DNA of 9,146 nucleotides from Thermoplasmata archaeon (GTDB lineage Archaea; Thermoplasmatota; Thermoplasmata; Lutacidiplasmatales; UBA184), in NCBI GenBank assembly GCA_013044425.1, contig JABEUK010000029.1, positions 1 to 9,146 on the forward strand, read 5' to 3'. Below the pieces are notes generated by a model. It was given only the letters and a program-made list of their open reading frames with translations. It was not told the DNA's origin and searched no databases. This document shows positions 1-5,889 of this stretch, piece by piece. The translations under genes were made by a program, and so were the position numbers. Positions within the stretch are counted from its first letter, which is position 1. Every line of letters begins with the position of its first letter.

Positions 1-102
1 CCTCCGTAGGCGTCCCATGCGCGCCGTGAGTCCGCGTGACGAGGGGCTCCGAGAGCTTCGGATCCCGCGTCCTGCGGGTCGATCCGAGCGGAATTCGGAA
101 AG

Positions 103-110
103 TCTTATGC
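103..110 (+). promoter_or_regulatory. Putative TATA box for taw1
   Basis: The AT-rich stretch TCTTATGC sits in GC-rich flanks, with its centre about 30 bp upstream of the ATG at 136. Archaeal TATA boxes lie about 26 bp before the transcription start, so the transcript would begin within a few bases of the ATG. This supports 136 as the start, which has no Shine-Dalgarno sequence. The box is a weak match taken alone. Confidence 0.4.
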
Positions 111-135
111 GTCCAAGTCCCGTCGAGCGGCACCG

Positions 136-1104
136 ATGGGGGACCAGGACCTTTCGAGCGAGCTTCAAGGTCAGGGCTACCAGCTCGTGGGCCGCCACAG
201 CGCGGTGAAGCTCTGCTATTGGACGCGCGAGTCCCTCGTCCACAAGCGCGATTGCTACAAGGGCCGATTCTACGGGATCCAGAGCCACCGGTGCCTCCAG
301 ATGTCGCCGGCGATCGATTCGTGCAATCTACACTGCCGATTCTGCTGGCGCAACCAAGGCTGGGAGAACGACGAGACGATGTCCGAGTACGATGACCCCG
401 AAACCCTGATCGATCGGTCGATCGAGGCGCAACGGCGGATCCTTTCCGGGTTCAAGGGGGACGACACGATCGACCTCGACCGCTGGAAGGAGTCCCAGGC
501 TCCACGCCACGTTGCGATCTCACTGACCGGCGAGCCCACGCTCTATCCGAAGATGAACCGCTTCCTCGAGCTCTGTCACTCCCGAGGCATCACCACCTTC
601 CTGGTCACGAACGGCACGAACCCCGACGCGTTGCGCCACCTCGACCCACTTCCGACGCAACTGTACGTCTCGGTCACCGCGCCGAACGCCGAAGTGTTCC
701 GTCGATTGACCTTGCCCGCGCAGGAGGACGCGTGGGACCGGCTGCAGGAGTCCCTCGTGATCATCCGCGATCTCAACACGCGCCGGGTCGTCCGCCATAC
801 CCTGGTCAAGGGGTGGAATCTCGGCTGGGTCGACGCCTACGCCGAGATGGACCTGACCGCGCGACCGGACTTCATCGAGCCCAAGGGCTACGTGTACATG
901 GGAAAGTCCCGTCAGCGGCTCGGCAAGAGCCACGTCCCGACGCACGAGGAGATCGGCCATTTCGCCCGACAGCTCGCGCGTCGGACCGGCTACCTCGTCC
1001 TCGACGAGTCTCCGGACTCCAAGGTCTATCTTCTCGGCGAGAGGGCCGAGGGTAGGTACCTGCCGGGGCTGGGCCCGAGCGGCGAGCTCCCCATGGTCGC
1101 CTAG
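136..1104 (+). CDS. taw1: 4-demethylwyosine synthase Taw1 (TYW1), radical SAM enzyme
   Basis: This cytosolic radical SAM enzyme condenses pyruvate carbons with N1-methylguanosine at position 37 of tRNA-Phe to form 4-demethylwyosine, an early tricyclic step of archaeal and eukaryotic wyosine synthesis. The 322-residue length fits archaeal Taw1. The radical SAM cluster motif CX3CX2C is at Cys63, Cys67 and Cys70 (CNLHCRFC). Cys27, Cys40 and Cys53, spaced by 13 residues, match the ligands of the second 4Fe-4S cluster known in the family. Lys42 sits where the family's pyruvate-binding lysine is expected. The SAM-binding segment SLTGEPTLYPK starts at residue 129. The ATG at 136 is chosen because a TATA-like box lies about 30 bp upstream and the cysteine numbering is only one residue off the Pyrococcus enzyme. 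All key residues are present. The gene converges on the HAD gene and shares stop-codon bases with it. Confidence 0.96.
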   Translation: MGDQDLSSELQGQGYQLVGRHSAVKLCYWTRESLVHKRDCYKGRFYGIQSHRCLQMSPAIDSCNLHCRFCWRNQGWENDETMSEYDDPETLIDRSIEAQRRILSGFKGDDTIDLDRWKESQAPRHVAISLTGEPTLYPKMNRFLELCHSRGITTFLVTNGTNPDALRHLDPLPTQLYVSVTAPNAEVFRRLTLPAQEDAWDRLQESLVIIRDLNTRRVVRHTLVKGWNLGWVDAYAEMDLTARPDFIEPKGYVYMGKSRQRLGKSHVPTHEEIGHFARQLARRTGYLVLDESPDSKVYLLGERAEGRYLPGLGPSGELPMVA

Positions 1105-1850
1105 GGCGATCGGGGCAGCAGGCGGGTCAGAGCGCCCACGGGCGTGTACGAGTCGATCTCGGGCACCTCGAAGGGCTCCGGCCGAGGTCGATGGAACCGG
1201 TTGAACCAGATCGGTCGGATGCCGGCTCCGAGGGCCCCACGCACATCGCTCCCCCACGAGTCCCCGATCATCACGGCCTCCTCCGGGCGAGCCTTCGCCT
1301 TCTTCAGGGCGATCCGGAAGATGCGGGGATCGGGCTTGGAACCGAGCGCGGCCTCCGATATCACGAGGAAGTCCAGTCGGCCCTCGAGGCCGATGGCCCG
1401 GATCTTGTCGTTCTGCTCCGCTACCTGATTGTTCGTCACGATCCCGATCGTCGCTCGCCCCTGCAGGCGATCGAGCAGCGGGCGGGCTCCGGGCACGGGG
1501 CGACGGGCGCGGAGGTAGCGCGACCGGTACTCCCGGGAGAGCCCGGCGGCTTCCTCTCCATCGATCTCGAACCCGCTCCAGGCGGCGAGGCCGTGGAAGC
1601 GGAGGAGACGAGCGGCGTCGGGGGTGACGGCGCCGGCGACGACCTCCGGGTGGATCGCTTCGAGCAGGCGCGAGTACTCTCGGAGGAGATCGTCCACGGG
1701 CCGCTGAGCGAGCCGCCGGTCCTTTCGGCGGAGGTGGGCGAGGGCCGAACGACAGGCCCAGGTGTGATCGAAGAGCGTGTCGTCAAGATCGAAGAGCACG
1801 ACCTCCGGCCAGGGGGGCCGCCGCGTGGACCGGGAGCGAGGGGAGTTCAT
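1101..1850 (-). CDS. HAD-family hydrolase (phosphatase/phosphoglycolate phosphatase-like)
   Basis: This is a haloacid dehalogenase superfamily phosphohydrolase of 249 residues. All four motifs are visible: motif I DLDDTL with nucleophile Asp21 and acid/base Asp23; motif II Thr139 in VTNNQ; motif III Lys172 in GSKPDPRIF; and motif IV GDSWGSD with Asp197 and Asp202 for magnesium. The helical segment at residues 31-120 between motifs I and II is a C1-type cap, as in phosphoglycolate phosphatase and YjjG-like enzymes. The substrate cannot be read from sequence. An in-frame ATG 57 bases further upstream (1907) would also fit, but 1850 is preferred because a GGAGGT site lies 5 bases before it. The gene follows secG by 57 bp on the same strand and is probably co-transcribed with it, translation starting at its own Shine-Dalgarno site. 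Its TAG stop overlaps that of the convergent taw1. Confidence 0.93.
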   Translation of the reverse strand: MNSPRSRSTRRPPWPEVVLFDLDDTLFDHTWACRSALAHLRRKDRRLAQRPVDDLLREYSRLLEAIHPEVVAGAVTPDAARLLRFHGLAAWSGFEIDGEEAAGLSREYRSRYLRARRPVPGARPLLDRLQGRATIGIVTNNQVAEQNDKIRAIGLEGRLDFLVISEAALGSKPDPRIFRIALKKAKARPEEAVMIGDSWGSDVRGALGAGIRPIWFNRFHRPRPEPFEVPEIDSYTPVGALTRLLPRSP

Positions 1851-1855
1851 GGACA

Positions 1856-1861
1856 ACCTCC
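1856..1861 (-). promoter_or_regulatory. Shine-Dalgarno site of the HAD gene
   Basis: Read on the minus strand this is GGAGGT, 5 bases before the ATG at 1850. It decides the start over the upstream in-frame ATG at 1907. It is the clearest Shine-Dalgarno site in the window and belongs to an internal operon gene, whereas the promoter-proximal genes look leaderless. Confidence 0.75.
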
Positions 1862-1907
1862 GGCGGACGGGAGCCGTCCGTGCATGCGCCGGACGATCGA
1901 CCCGCAA

Positions 1908-2069
1908 CTAGCCGAGCCGCCAGCTGAGGATCTCAACCAGGATGGAGATCGCGATCCCGAGCCCGATGATAACGAACGGAGGGATCTTGATCGCCTTGGT
2001 CTCCTCCATGTCGTAGTACTGGATGAGACCGGCGGCGCTGGAGAAGCCGCGGTTCTTGCTCTCGGGCAT
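1908..2069 (-). CDS. secG: Preprotein translocase subunit SecG (Sec61 beta)
   Basis: This is the small beta subunit of the archaeal SecYEG/Sec61 protein-conducting channel in the cytoplasmic membrane. The 53-residue protein has the archaeal Sec61-beta pattern: a short soluble N-terminus with SSAAGLIQYYD (residues 10-20), then EETKAIKIPP leading into one transmembrane helix at about residues 32-50, and a very short C-terminus. The start is the ATG at 2069. A strong TATA box centred 30 bp upstream supports a nearly leaderless mRNA, and there is no Shine-Dalgarno sequence. The gene is short enough to be missed by automated callers. It leads a likely two-gene unit with the HAD hydrolase and diverges from the HIT gene. 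Confidence 0.93.
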   Translation of the reverse strand: MPESKNRGFSSAAGLIQYYDMEETKAIKIPPFVIIGLGIAISILVEILSWRLG

Positions 2070-2094
2070 GTCCAACCAGCCGACGCGAGGTAGG

Positions 2095-2103
2095 ATATAT
2101 AAT
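2095..2103 (-). promoter_or_regulatory. TATA box of secG
   Basis: The sequence ATATATAAT on the plus strand (ATTATATAT read toward secG) is one of the most AT-rich spots in the window, centred 30 bp from the secG ATG. With the usual archaeal geometry, transcription would start about 3 bases before the ATG. Confidence 0.7.
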
Positions 2104-2237
2104 CGCTACCAAGACCCGGGATCGGTTTAGGCCGAGGCCGCCGGCGAGCCCGTGCTGAGATAATCTCCCGCCAGGAACGCACGTGGTGTGCAGCGCAGCG
2201 CTCGAGCCAGCGGAGGAGCATCGAGATGGGTCGGGAA

Positions 2238-2246
2238 TCTATATCC
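2238..2246 (+). promoter_or_regulatory. TATA box of the HIT gene
   Basis: TCTATATCC is centred 28 bp before the GTG at 2270. It predicts a leaderless transcript and supports the GTG as the true start. A short dyad, CCTCTGAGG, lies just downstream at 2245-2253 and might affect promoter access, though it could be chance. Confidence 0.6.
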
Positions 2247-2269
2247 TCTGAGGTCAGGTCGCCTCGTTC

Positions 2270-2713
2270 GTGTCGGCGGAGTGCGTGTTTTGTCGCATGA
2301 TCTCAGATCGTTCGCTCGTTCCGCATTGGATTGCGGAGACGGACCGGGCCTTCGCGTTCCTGGACATCCGCCCGATCCGGCACGGACATTCCCTCGTGGT
2401 TCCCAAGTCGCATGCGGTAGATCTTTCCGACGTGAGACCTGAGGATTGGGACGCGGCGTGCCAGCTCGCCCAAGAGGTTGCGGCCCTCCTGAGGGTCCGG
2501 CTCGGCACGACCGGGGAGAACCTTCTCGTGGCGAGCGGGCCCGGGTCCGAACAGAGCGTCTTCCATCTCCACATCCACGTCATCCCGCGATTCAGGGAGG
2601 ACGACCTCCGCTGGAACGACTGGTGGCAGACCAAAGTCCGTTCGATAGACGGTCCCGATCTCATCGATCTGGCCGCTTCGATTCGGGGGTCGGCCGACTC
2701 CGCTCACCGTTAG
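2270..2713 (+). CDS. HIT family protein (histidine triad nucleotide-binding/hydrolase)
   Basis: The 147-residue protein belongs to the histidine triad superfamily, whose members bind nucleotides and cleave phosphoanhydride or phosphoramidate bonds through a nucleotidyl-histidine intermediate. The N-terminus has the zinc-site cysteines of the Hint/PKCI type (Cys5 and Cys8 in CVFCRM). The conserved block IRHGHSLVVPKSH spans about residues 36-48, and the catalytic triad HLHIHVIP has His99, His101 and His103. The physiological substrate is unknown. The start is GTG, supported by a TATA box 28 bp upstream and by the family N-terminus beginning only a few residues before the CxxC motif. It diverges from secG, with about 200 bp between the start codons. 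Downstream it faces the convergent DUF1634 gene across about 210 bp with no feature I can name. Confidence 0.94.
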   Translation: MSAECVFCRMISDRSLVPHWIAETDRAFAFLDIRPIRHGHSLVVPKSHAVDLSDVRPEDWDAACQLAQEVAALLRVRLGTTGENLLVASGPGSEQSVFHLHIHVIPRFREDDLRWNDWWQTKVRSIDGPDLIDLAASIRGSADSAHR

Positions 2714-2922
2714 GGAACCACGGGCAATCGCACGAAGGCGGCCGGTTTCCCGAGATCCACCGCCGACCGGGGCGGCTCTCCCGACGTCACCCATCGCCTC
2801 TCGGGCCCCTTCGATCGATGTCCCCGACTCTTGGTGTGGGAGTTCCATCTCCCCGGCCACGCTCCGTCACGCAGGGCGCGGGAGGGAGCGCGCGATACAT
2901 GGCGTTGGTGGGGCAGCGTCTC

Positions 2923-3330
2923 TCACCGCACGAGGGGCCCGATCACGAGGAGGCCCACGATGAGCAAGATCGCGACCAAGAGAGTCACGGCGGCGATCTC
3001 GCGCTCGCCGTTCCGGTAAAAGAAGAAACATCCCGTGGCGACCCGGGCGATCGGGGTCGCGAGGAGCACGAGCACGCCCAAGGTGAGATACGCCTCGACC
3101 TGTCCGCTCGCGAGACCGCTCAGCAAGCTGTAGAGGTTGAGGTAGGTGACGATCGGGTTCGAAGCGACCAGCTCTTGGAACGACTCCGAGGGGGTGAGGA
3201 CCAGAAACGCGATGACGCCCCCGCTCAGGATCGCGAGCGAAATGAGGAGCCCCACCCGGAGGATCCGGGTCATGTCCCGATAGGCCGGTGGAGGGAGGTC
3301 GGGGTGGACCCGGCCGGGGGGAGTCTCCAT
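2923..3330 (-). CDS. DUF1634 family membrane protein
   Basis: This 135-residue integral membrane protein has three hydrophobic helices, at about residues 23-45, 79-100 and 112-131. The pattern is that of DUF1634: a first helix after a short basic N-terminus, the segment TPIARV at residues 92-97 closing the second helix, and the charged RNGERE turn at 106-111 before the last helix. The function is unestablished. DUF1634 genes are commonly found next to TauE/SafE permeases, so a partner or accessory role in transport is inferred. The ATG at 3330 is chosen over the GTG three bases earlier because it overlaps the permease stop as TGATG, with GGTGGG about 10 bases upstream. This suggests translational coupling. 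Confidence 0.85.
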   Translation of the reverse strand: METPPGRVHPDLPPPAYRDMTRILRVGLLISLAILSGGVIAFLVLTPSESFQELVASNPIVTYLNLYSLLSGLASGQVEAYLTLGVLVLLATPIARVATGCFFFYRNGEREIAAVTLLVAILLIVGLLVIGPLVR

Positions 3331-4202
3331 CACGGACCGCCCACCCCCCGCACGATCAACTCGATCGCGAGGCCCAGCACGACCAGGAGGAAGGCTATTC
3401 GGACCGTTCGGCTCGCCAATCCCGGTAGGAGCAGGGAGCCGGCAAACGCCCCGGCGGTTGCGCCGATCGCCATCGGGGCCGCGATGAGCGCGTTCACGTA
3501 TCCGGCCATGAGGAGGATCCCGGCGCCCGCACAGGCCGTCACACCGATCATGAAGTTGCTTGTCGCGGTCGAAACCTTGATGGGCAGCTTGAGCGCGTCA
3601 TCCAGAGCGAAGACCTTCAGCACGCCGCTCCCGATGCCGAACATGCCCGACACGAGTCCCGCACCGAACATGATCCCGAGCGCGGAGTTGGTATTCTCGG
3701 CCTCGTAGTGGATCGGATGGCCCAGGTGGGCGTCATGATAGTCGCCGCGGAACCCGAGGCGCCGGGACCGGGCGTCGGGGTGGAACTCCGTCACAAAGGG
3801 CGGATGGTGGCGGAGGAACCCGCTGATCGCGATGATGACGAGCAGGACCCCGAGCGCGATCACCAGCGCCTGCGCGAGACCCCCTTGGACGAGTACGACG
3901 GTGAGGGTAGCTCCGATGATAGCCCCCGGGACGGTCGCGATCTCCAGGAACATGCCAATGCGAAGGTCGGTGAGATGGTCGCGGATGTAGGCCGAACCGG
4001 TCGTCGCCGAGTTCGCCAGGATGGTGATCACACTGGCGCCGATCGCAACGATCAGCGGTACGTTGAAGAAGATGATGAGGACTGGGATGATGACGATCCC
4101 TCCGCCGATCCCCGTGAGGGACCCCACGAATCCCGCTACGATGGCGACGAGCCCAAGAATCAGTAGGTACCAGACCAGATCCACGAGGACCCGACGTTCC
4201 AC
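3330..4202 (-). CDS. Sulfite exporter TauE/SafE family permease
   Basis: This polytopic membrane protein of 290 residues belongs to the TauE/SafE family (formerly DUF81), whose members move small anions such as sulfite, sulfoacetate or related organosulfur compounds. The substrate here is not determined. The family's internal duplication is visible: the first repeat has GSLTGIGGGIVIIPVL (residues 27-42) and the second has GLVSGMFGIGSGVLKV (182-197), each followed by several hydrophobic helices. The central loop at 131-170 is hydrophilic and contains seven histidines. The assigned start is GTG at 4202. A GTG six codons in (4184) is an alternative, since an AAAAA/TTTTT tract at 4209-4213 could act as a weak promoter for it. 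The gene is coupled to the downstream DUF1634 gene by an overlapping stop and start. Confidence 0.92.
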   Translation of the reverse strand: MERRVLVDLVWYLLILGLVAIVAGFVGSLTGIGGGIVIIPVLIIFFNVPLIVAIGASVITILANSATTGSAYIRDHLTDLRIGMFLEIATVPGAIIGATLTVVLVQGGLAQALVIALGVLLVIIAISGFLRHHPPFVTEFHPDARSRRLGFRGDYHDAHLGHPIHYEAENTNSALGIMFGAGLVSGMFGIGSGVLKVFALDDALKLPIKVSTATSNFMIGVTACAGAGILLMAGYVNALIAAPMAIGATAGAFAGSLLLPGLASRTVRIAFLLVVLGLAIELIVRGVGGP

Positions 4203-4486
4203 GAGCGCAAAAAGGCTGACTCCCCTAGTCCCGAGAGCCCGAGGATGGCGCGGGCGCGGACTGCGGGGGAAGCAGGAGAGGCTCCGACCTCGACGGTCCG
4301 CTCCCCGACGGCTGGAATCCTGGCGTTGCCGCCGTTAGAATCGCACGAGTTTCCGGCGCCACCGCGGCAAGTAGCCTCACGTTCTGATGGGTGTATCGGG
4401 ACGAATCAGTATCCGAGAACACCGCTCCCACTTGGGGGGGAGTCGGCGAACCGGGAGCGGATGAATGGTCGCATCCTACCCGGGAC

Positions 4487-5041
4487 ATGGACGAACCCGG
4501 CGTCCCCTCAGCCACCGTGAGGGGAGTCTTCGAGCAACTCGCCCTGGCGTCCTCCCCGGGCACGATCGGCTGGATTGTCCAGGGCTACGCGGACGAGCGA
4601 ATCGACCGGGAGCTTTCTGCCGGCGGGGCCCACCAATGGGGTGACGCTCGGAGCCGAGGCAAGGATCCCGGCCAGCCCGTGCTCTTCCTCCAGTCCCGTC
4701 CCCGTGACTCCCGCTGGGTCGGCTGGGGCCGCGTGGTCGAACCCGAGGAGCGGTGGCGGGTTCTCGGGGTCACGGTCCGATGCGAGGAGGTCATCCGACC
4801 GGGGCTCCCAGTGATCGCCTCGCAATCCCTCCGGCCTCCCCGATCTGGAGGACCATCGAACCTTCCCCCGCACGACTGGGAGTTCCGTGAGCTCGGGCAC
4901 GTGCTCGGCCTTGAGACGCACCGGGACCGGACCCCCTACCTCGACACCGATGCGCGCGACCTTCGCCTCAGCGCCTCCGATCTGCGTTTTCTCCTCCGTC
5001 TCCAGCCCGCGCTCGGCGCGTTCGGACGGAACCTACGGTGA
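4487..5041 (+). CDS. Hypothetical protein, possibly PUA/EVE-like beta-barrel
   Basis: I do not recognise the family with confidence. The 184-residue protein has no signal peptide or membrane helix. The middle part, about residues 70-110, alternates hydrophobic and charged residues in a beta-strand pattern (VLFLQSR, WVGWGRVVE, WRVLGVTVRCEEVI). This loosely resembles EVE/PUA-type RNA- or modified-base-binding barrels, which is inference only. The C-terminus (about 155-180) is helical and Leu/Arg-rich. Codons in this frame favour G or C at the third position, as in the neighbouring genes. The frame opens at a GTG at 4391, but the first 32 codons show clearly lower third-position GC and low-complexity sequence, so the ATG at 4487 is preferred; GTG 4517 is also possible. 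No clear promoter or Shine-Dalgarno site supports any of them. The gene ends 15 bp before the stop of the convergent Met/Gly-rich ORF. Confidence 0.6.
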   Translation: MDEPGVPSATVRGVFEQLALASSPGTIGWIVQGYADERIDRELSAGGAHQWGDARSRGKDPGQPVLFLQSRPRDSRWVGWGRVVEPEERWRVLGVTVRCEEVIRPGLPVIASQSLRPPRSGGPSNLPPHDWEFRELGHVLGLETHRDRTPYLDTDARDLRLSASDLRFLLRLQPALGAFGRNLR

Positions 5042-5056
5042 CCTACCCATGCCCGC

Positions 5057-5272
5057 TCAGATCCACATCATGGGGCCTATCATCCCCATGCCGAGCATTC
5101 CCATCCCGAACATCCCCATCACCATCGGGTTGCCCATGCCCATCTGGGATGGGGCCCGTTCGGCTTCCACGTCCTGGTGAGTTTTGAGGTCCTCCGGGGG
5201 CTGGAAGATCCCTCCGCACCGTCTACCGATCTGAAGCTTCGGGTCGATCATGTGCGCCAAGTTCTTCCACAT
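5057..5272 (-). CDS. Small Met/Gly-rich protein with degenerate zinc-finger-like segment
   Basis: The 71-residue frame begins at an ATG at 5272 with GGAGG five bases before it. The N-terminal part is helical (MWKNLAHMIDPK). It is followed by a segment resembling half of a C2H2 finger, GRRCGGIFQPPEDLKTH at about residues 16-32, in which the first expected cysteine is Arg and no second closing histidine is seen. The last about 28 residues are almost only Gly and Met with single hydrophobics, in five-residue units of the form GM[F/L/I]GM. Codon use looks coding. The same frame stays open upstream through a helical SELEDK segment that overlaps the methyltransferase fragment. The sequence could therefore be the C-terminus of a frameshifted longer protein rather than an independent gene. 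The function is unknown. Confidence 0.45.
   Translation of the reverse strand: MWKNLAHMIDPKLQIGRRCGGIFQPPEDLKTHQDVEAERAPSQMGMGNPMVMGMFGMGMLGMGMIGPMMWI
5070..5137. repeat. Degenerate 15-bp tandem repeat (Met/Gly-coding)
   Basis: Four or so imperfect 15-base units are visible on the plus strand, such as ATCCCCATGCCGAGC, ATTCCCATCCCGAAC and ATCCCCATCACCATC. They encode GM[F/L/I]GM units on the minus strand and Pro/Ile-rich units on the plus strand. The period is a multiple of three, so expansion or contraction keeps the frame. This is a simple coding microrepeat, not a CRISPR or mobile element. Confidence 0.55.
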
Positions 5273-5664
5273 CTTGTCCTCCAGCTCGGACCTGAGATCC
5301 GAGAAATGCTGTCCGGTCTCGGAATCCGGTGAACCTCTCGTAGGATCACCTGGCCGACGAAACGCGGGAAATGTTCGAGTGTATCGGAGGAGAAAACCAC
5401 GGAAACGGACCGGTCTGGGAAGGGGAGGGGCTTCTTGGAGAGATTCCAAAAGAAGAACCCCGGAGGGAGAGGGTTCCGAAGATAATCCTCAAACTTGATG
5501 GGCGAGAAGGGAAGTGCTCTACGACGGAGGAGCGGCTGCAAGCCCTTGAGCGCGAGTCGAAAAGGGAAAAGCGGGCCCCCATCCAGGTTAACCCATCCGT
5601 CAAGGCCGGTCATCCCGCACCTGAGATGCACCCTCGCGGGAAGCGATTGGACGAGGTGGGTCAT
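5248..5664 (-). pseudogene. Class I SAM-dependent methyltransferase fragment, truncated or frameshifted
   Basis: The frame from the ATG at 5664 resembles small class I methyltransferases of the COG4627 type. It has VHLRCGMTGLDGWVNLDGG (usually LxLGCG...GWxNxD) near its N-terminus, then KKPLPFPDRSVSVVFSSDTLEHF (residues about 79-101 in the usual KPLPFPDxSxDxIxSxxxLEH position) and LREVHRI (about 109-115). The first Gly of the SAM-binding LGCG is Arg, and the usual LKPGG is PRPDS, so key positions are eroded. After RISGP at about 5290 the frame runs into unrelated residues and stops at 5248. Inserting one base there would lead into the frame of SELEDKMW (compare VPDLE in relatives), that is, into the Met/Gly-rich ORF. 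It is either a frameshifted gene of about 202 codons (5057-5664) or a 3'-truncated remnant. Assembly error cannot be excluded. Confidence 0.65.
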
Positions 5665-5853
5665 TGCCCGGTCCTGATCGGCCCTAGAATCCTGCCCGTT
5701 TCCGGCGAAGTATTGGAGCGCGACGGATACGGCTGAACCTGTTATGGTCCTGCATCTGGAAAGCCTCTGATTCCTTATGCGCGGACCCGGCCGTGGCCGC
5801 GCAATCCGGGCCGGTGTTCTCGTCTCAGTCGGCCGTACCCACGGCTCCCTCTG

Positions 5854-5862
5854 ATATTTTAT
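5854..5862 (+). promoter_or_regulatory. TATA box of the dihydrofolate reductase family gene
   Basis: ATATTTTAT is centred 32 bp upstream of the ATG at 5890, predicting a leader of only about 6 bases. It is a strong AT-rich island in GC-rich sequence. A GAGG five bases before the ATG could add weak ribosome binding. Confidence 0.6.
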
Positions 5863-5889
5863 CCAGCACTCGGGGGAATCGAGGACGCC

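Noticed and set aside
1191..2093. Plus-strand open frame of 300 codons over the HAD and secG genes
   Set aside because: It is antisense to two genes with intact family motifs and gives Gly/Pro/Arg-rich sequence.
2104..2237. Possible tRNA in the secG-HIT spacer
   Set aside because: No T-arm GGTTCRANNCC pattern or cloverleaf could be formed on either strand by eye.
2446..3708. Long open frame (420 codons) on the plus strand over the HIT 3' end and the DUF1634/TauE genes
   Set aside because: It is antisense to clearly recognisable membrane proteins, and its product is low-complexity Arg/Pro/Glu-rich sequence typical of a GC-rich shadow frame.
5070..5137. Short tandem repeats considered as a CRISPR-like array
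   Set aside because: The units are 15 bp, directly adjacent, degenerate and in coding phase, with no spacers.
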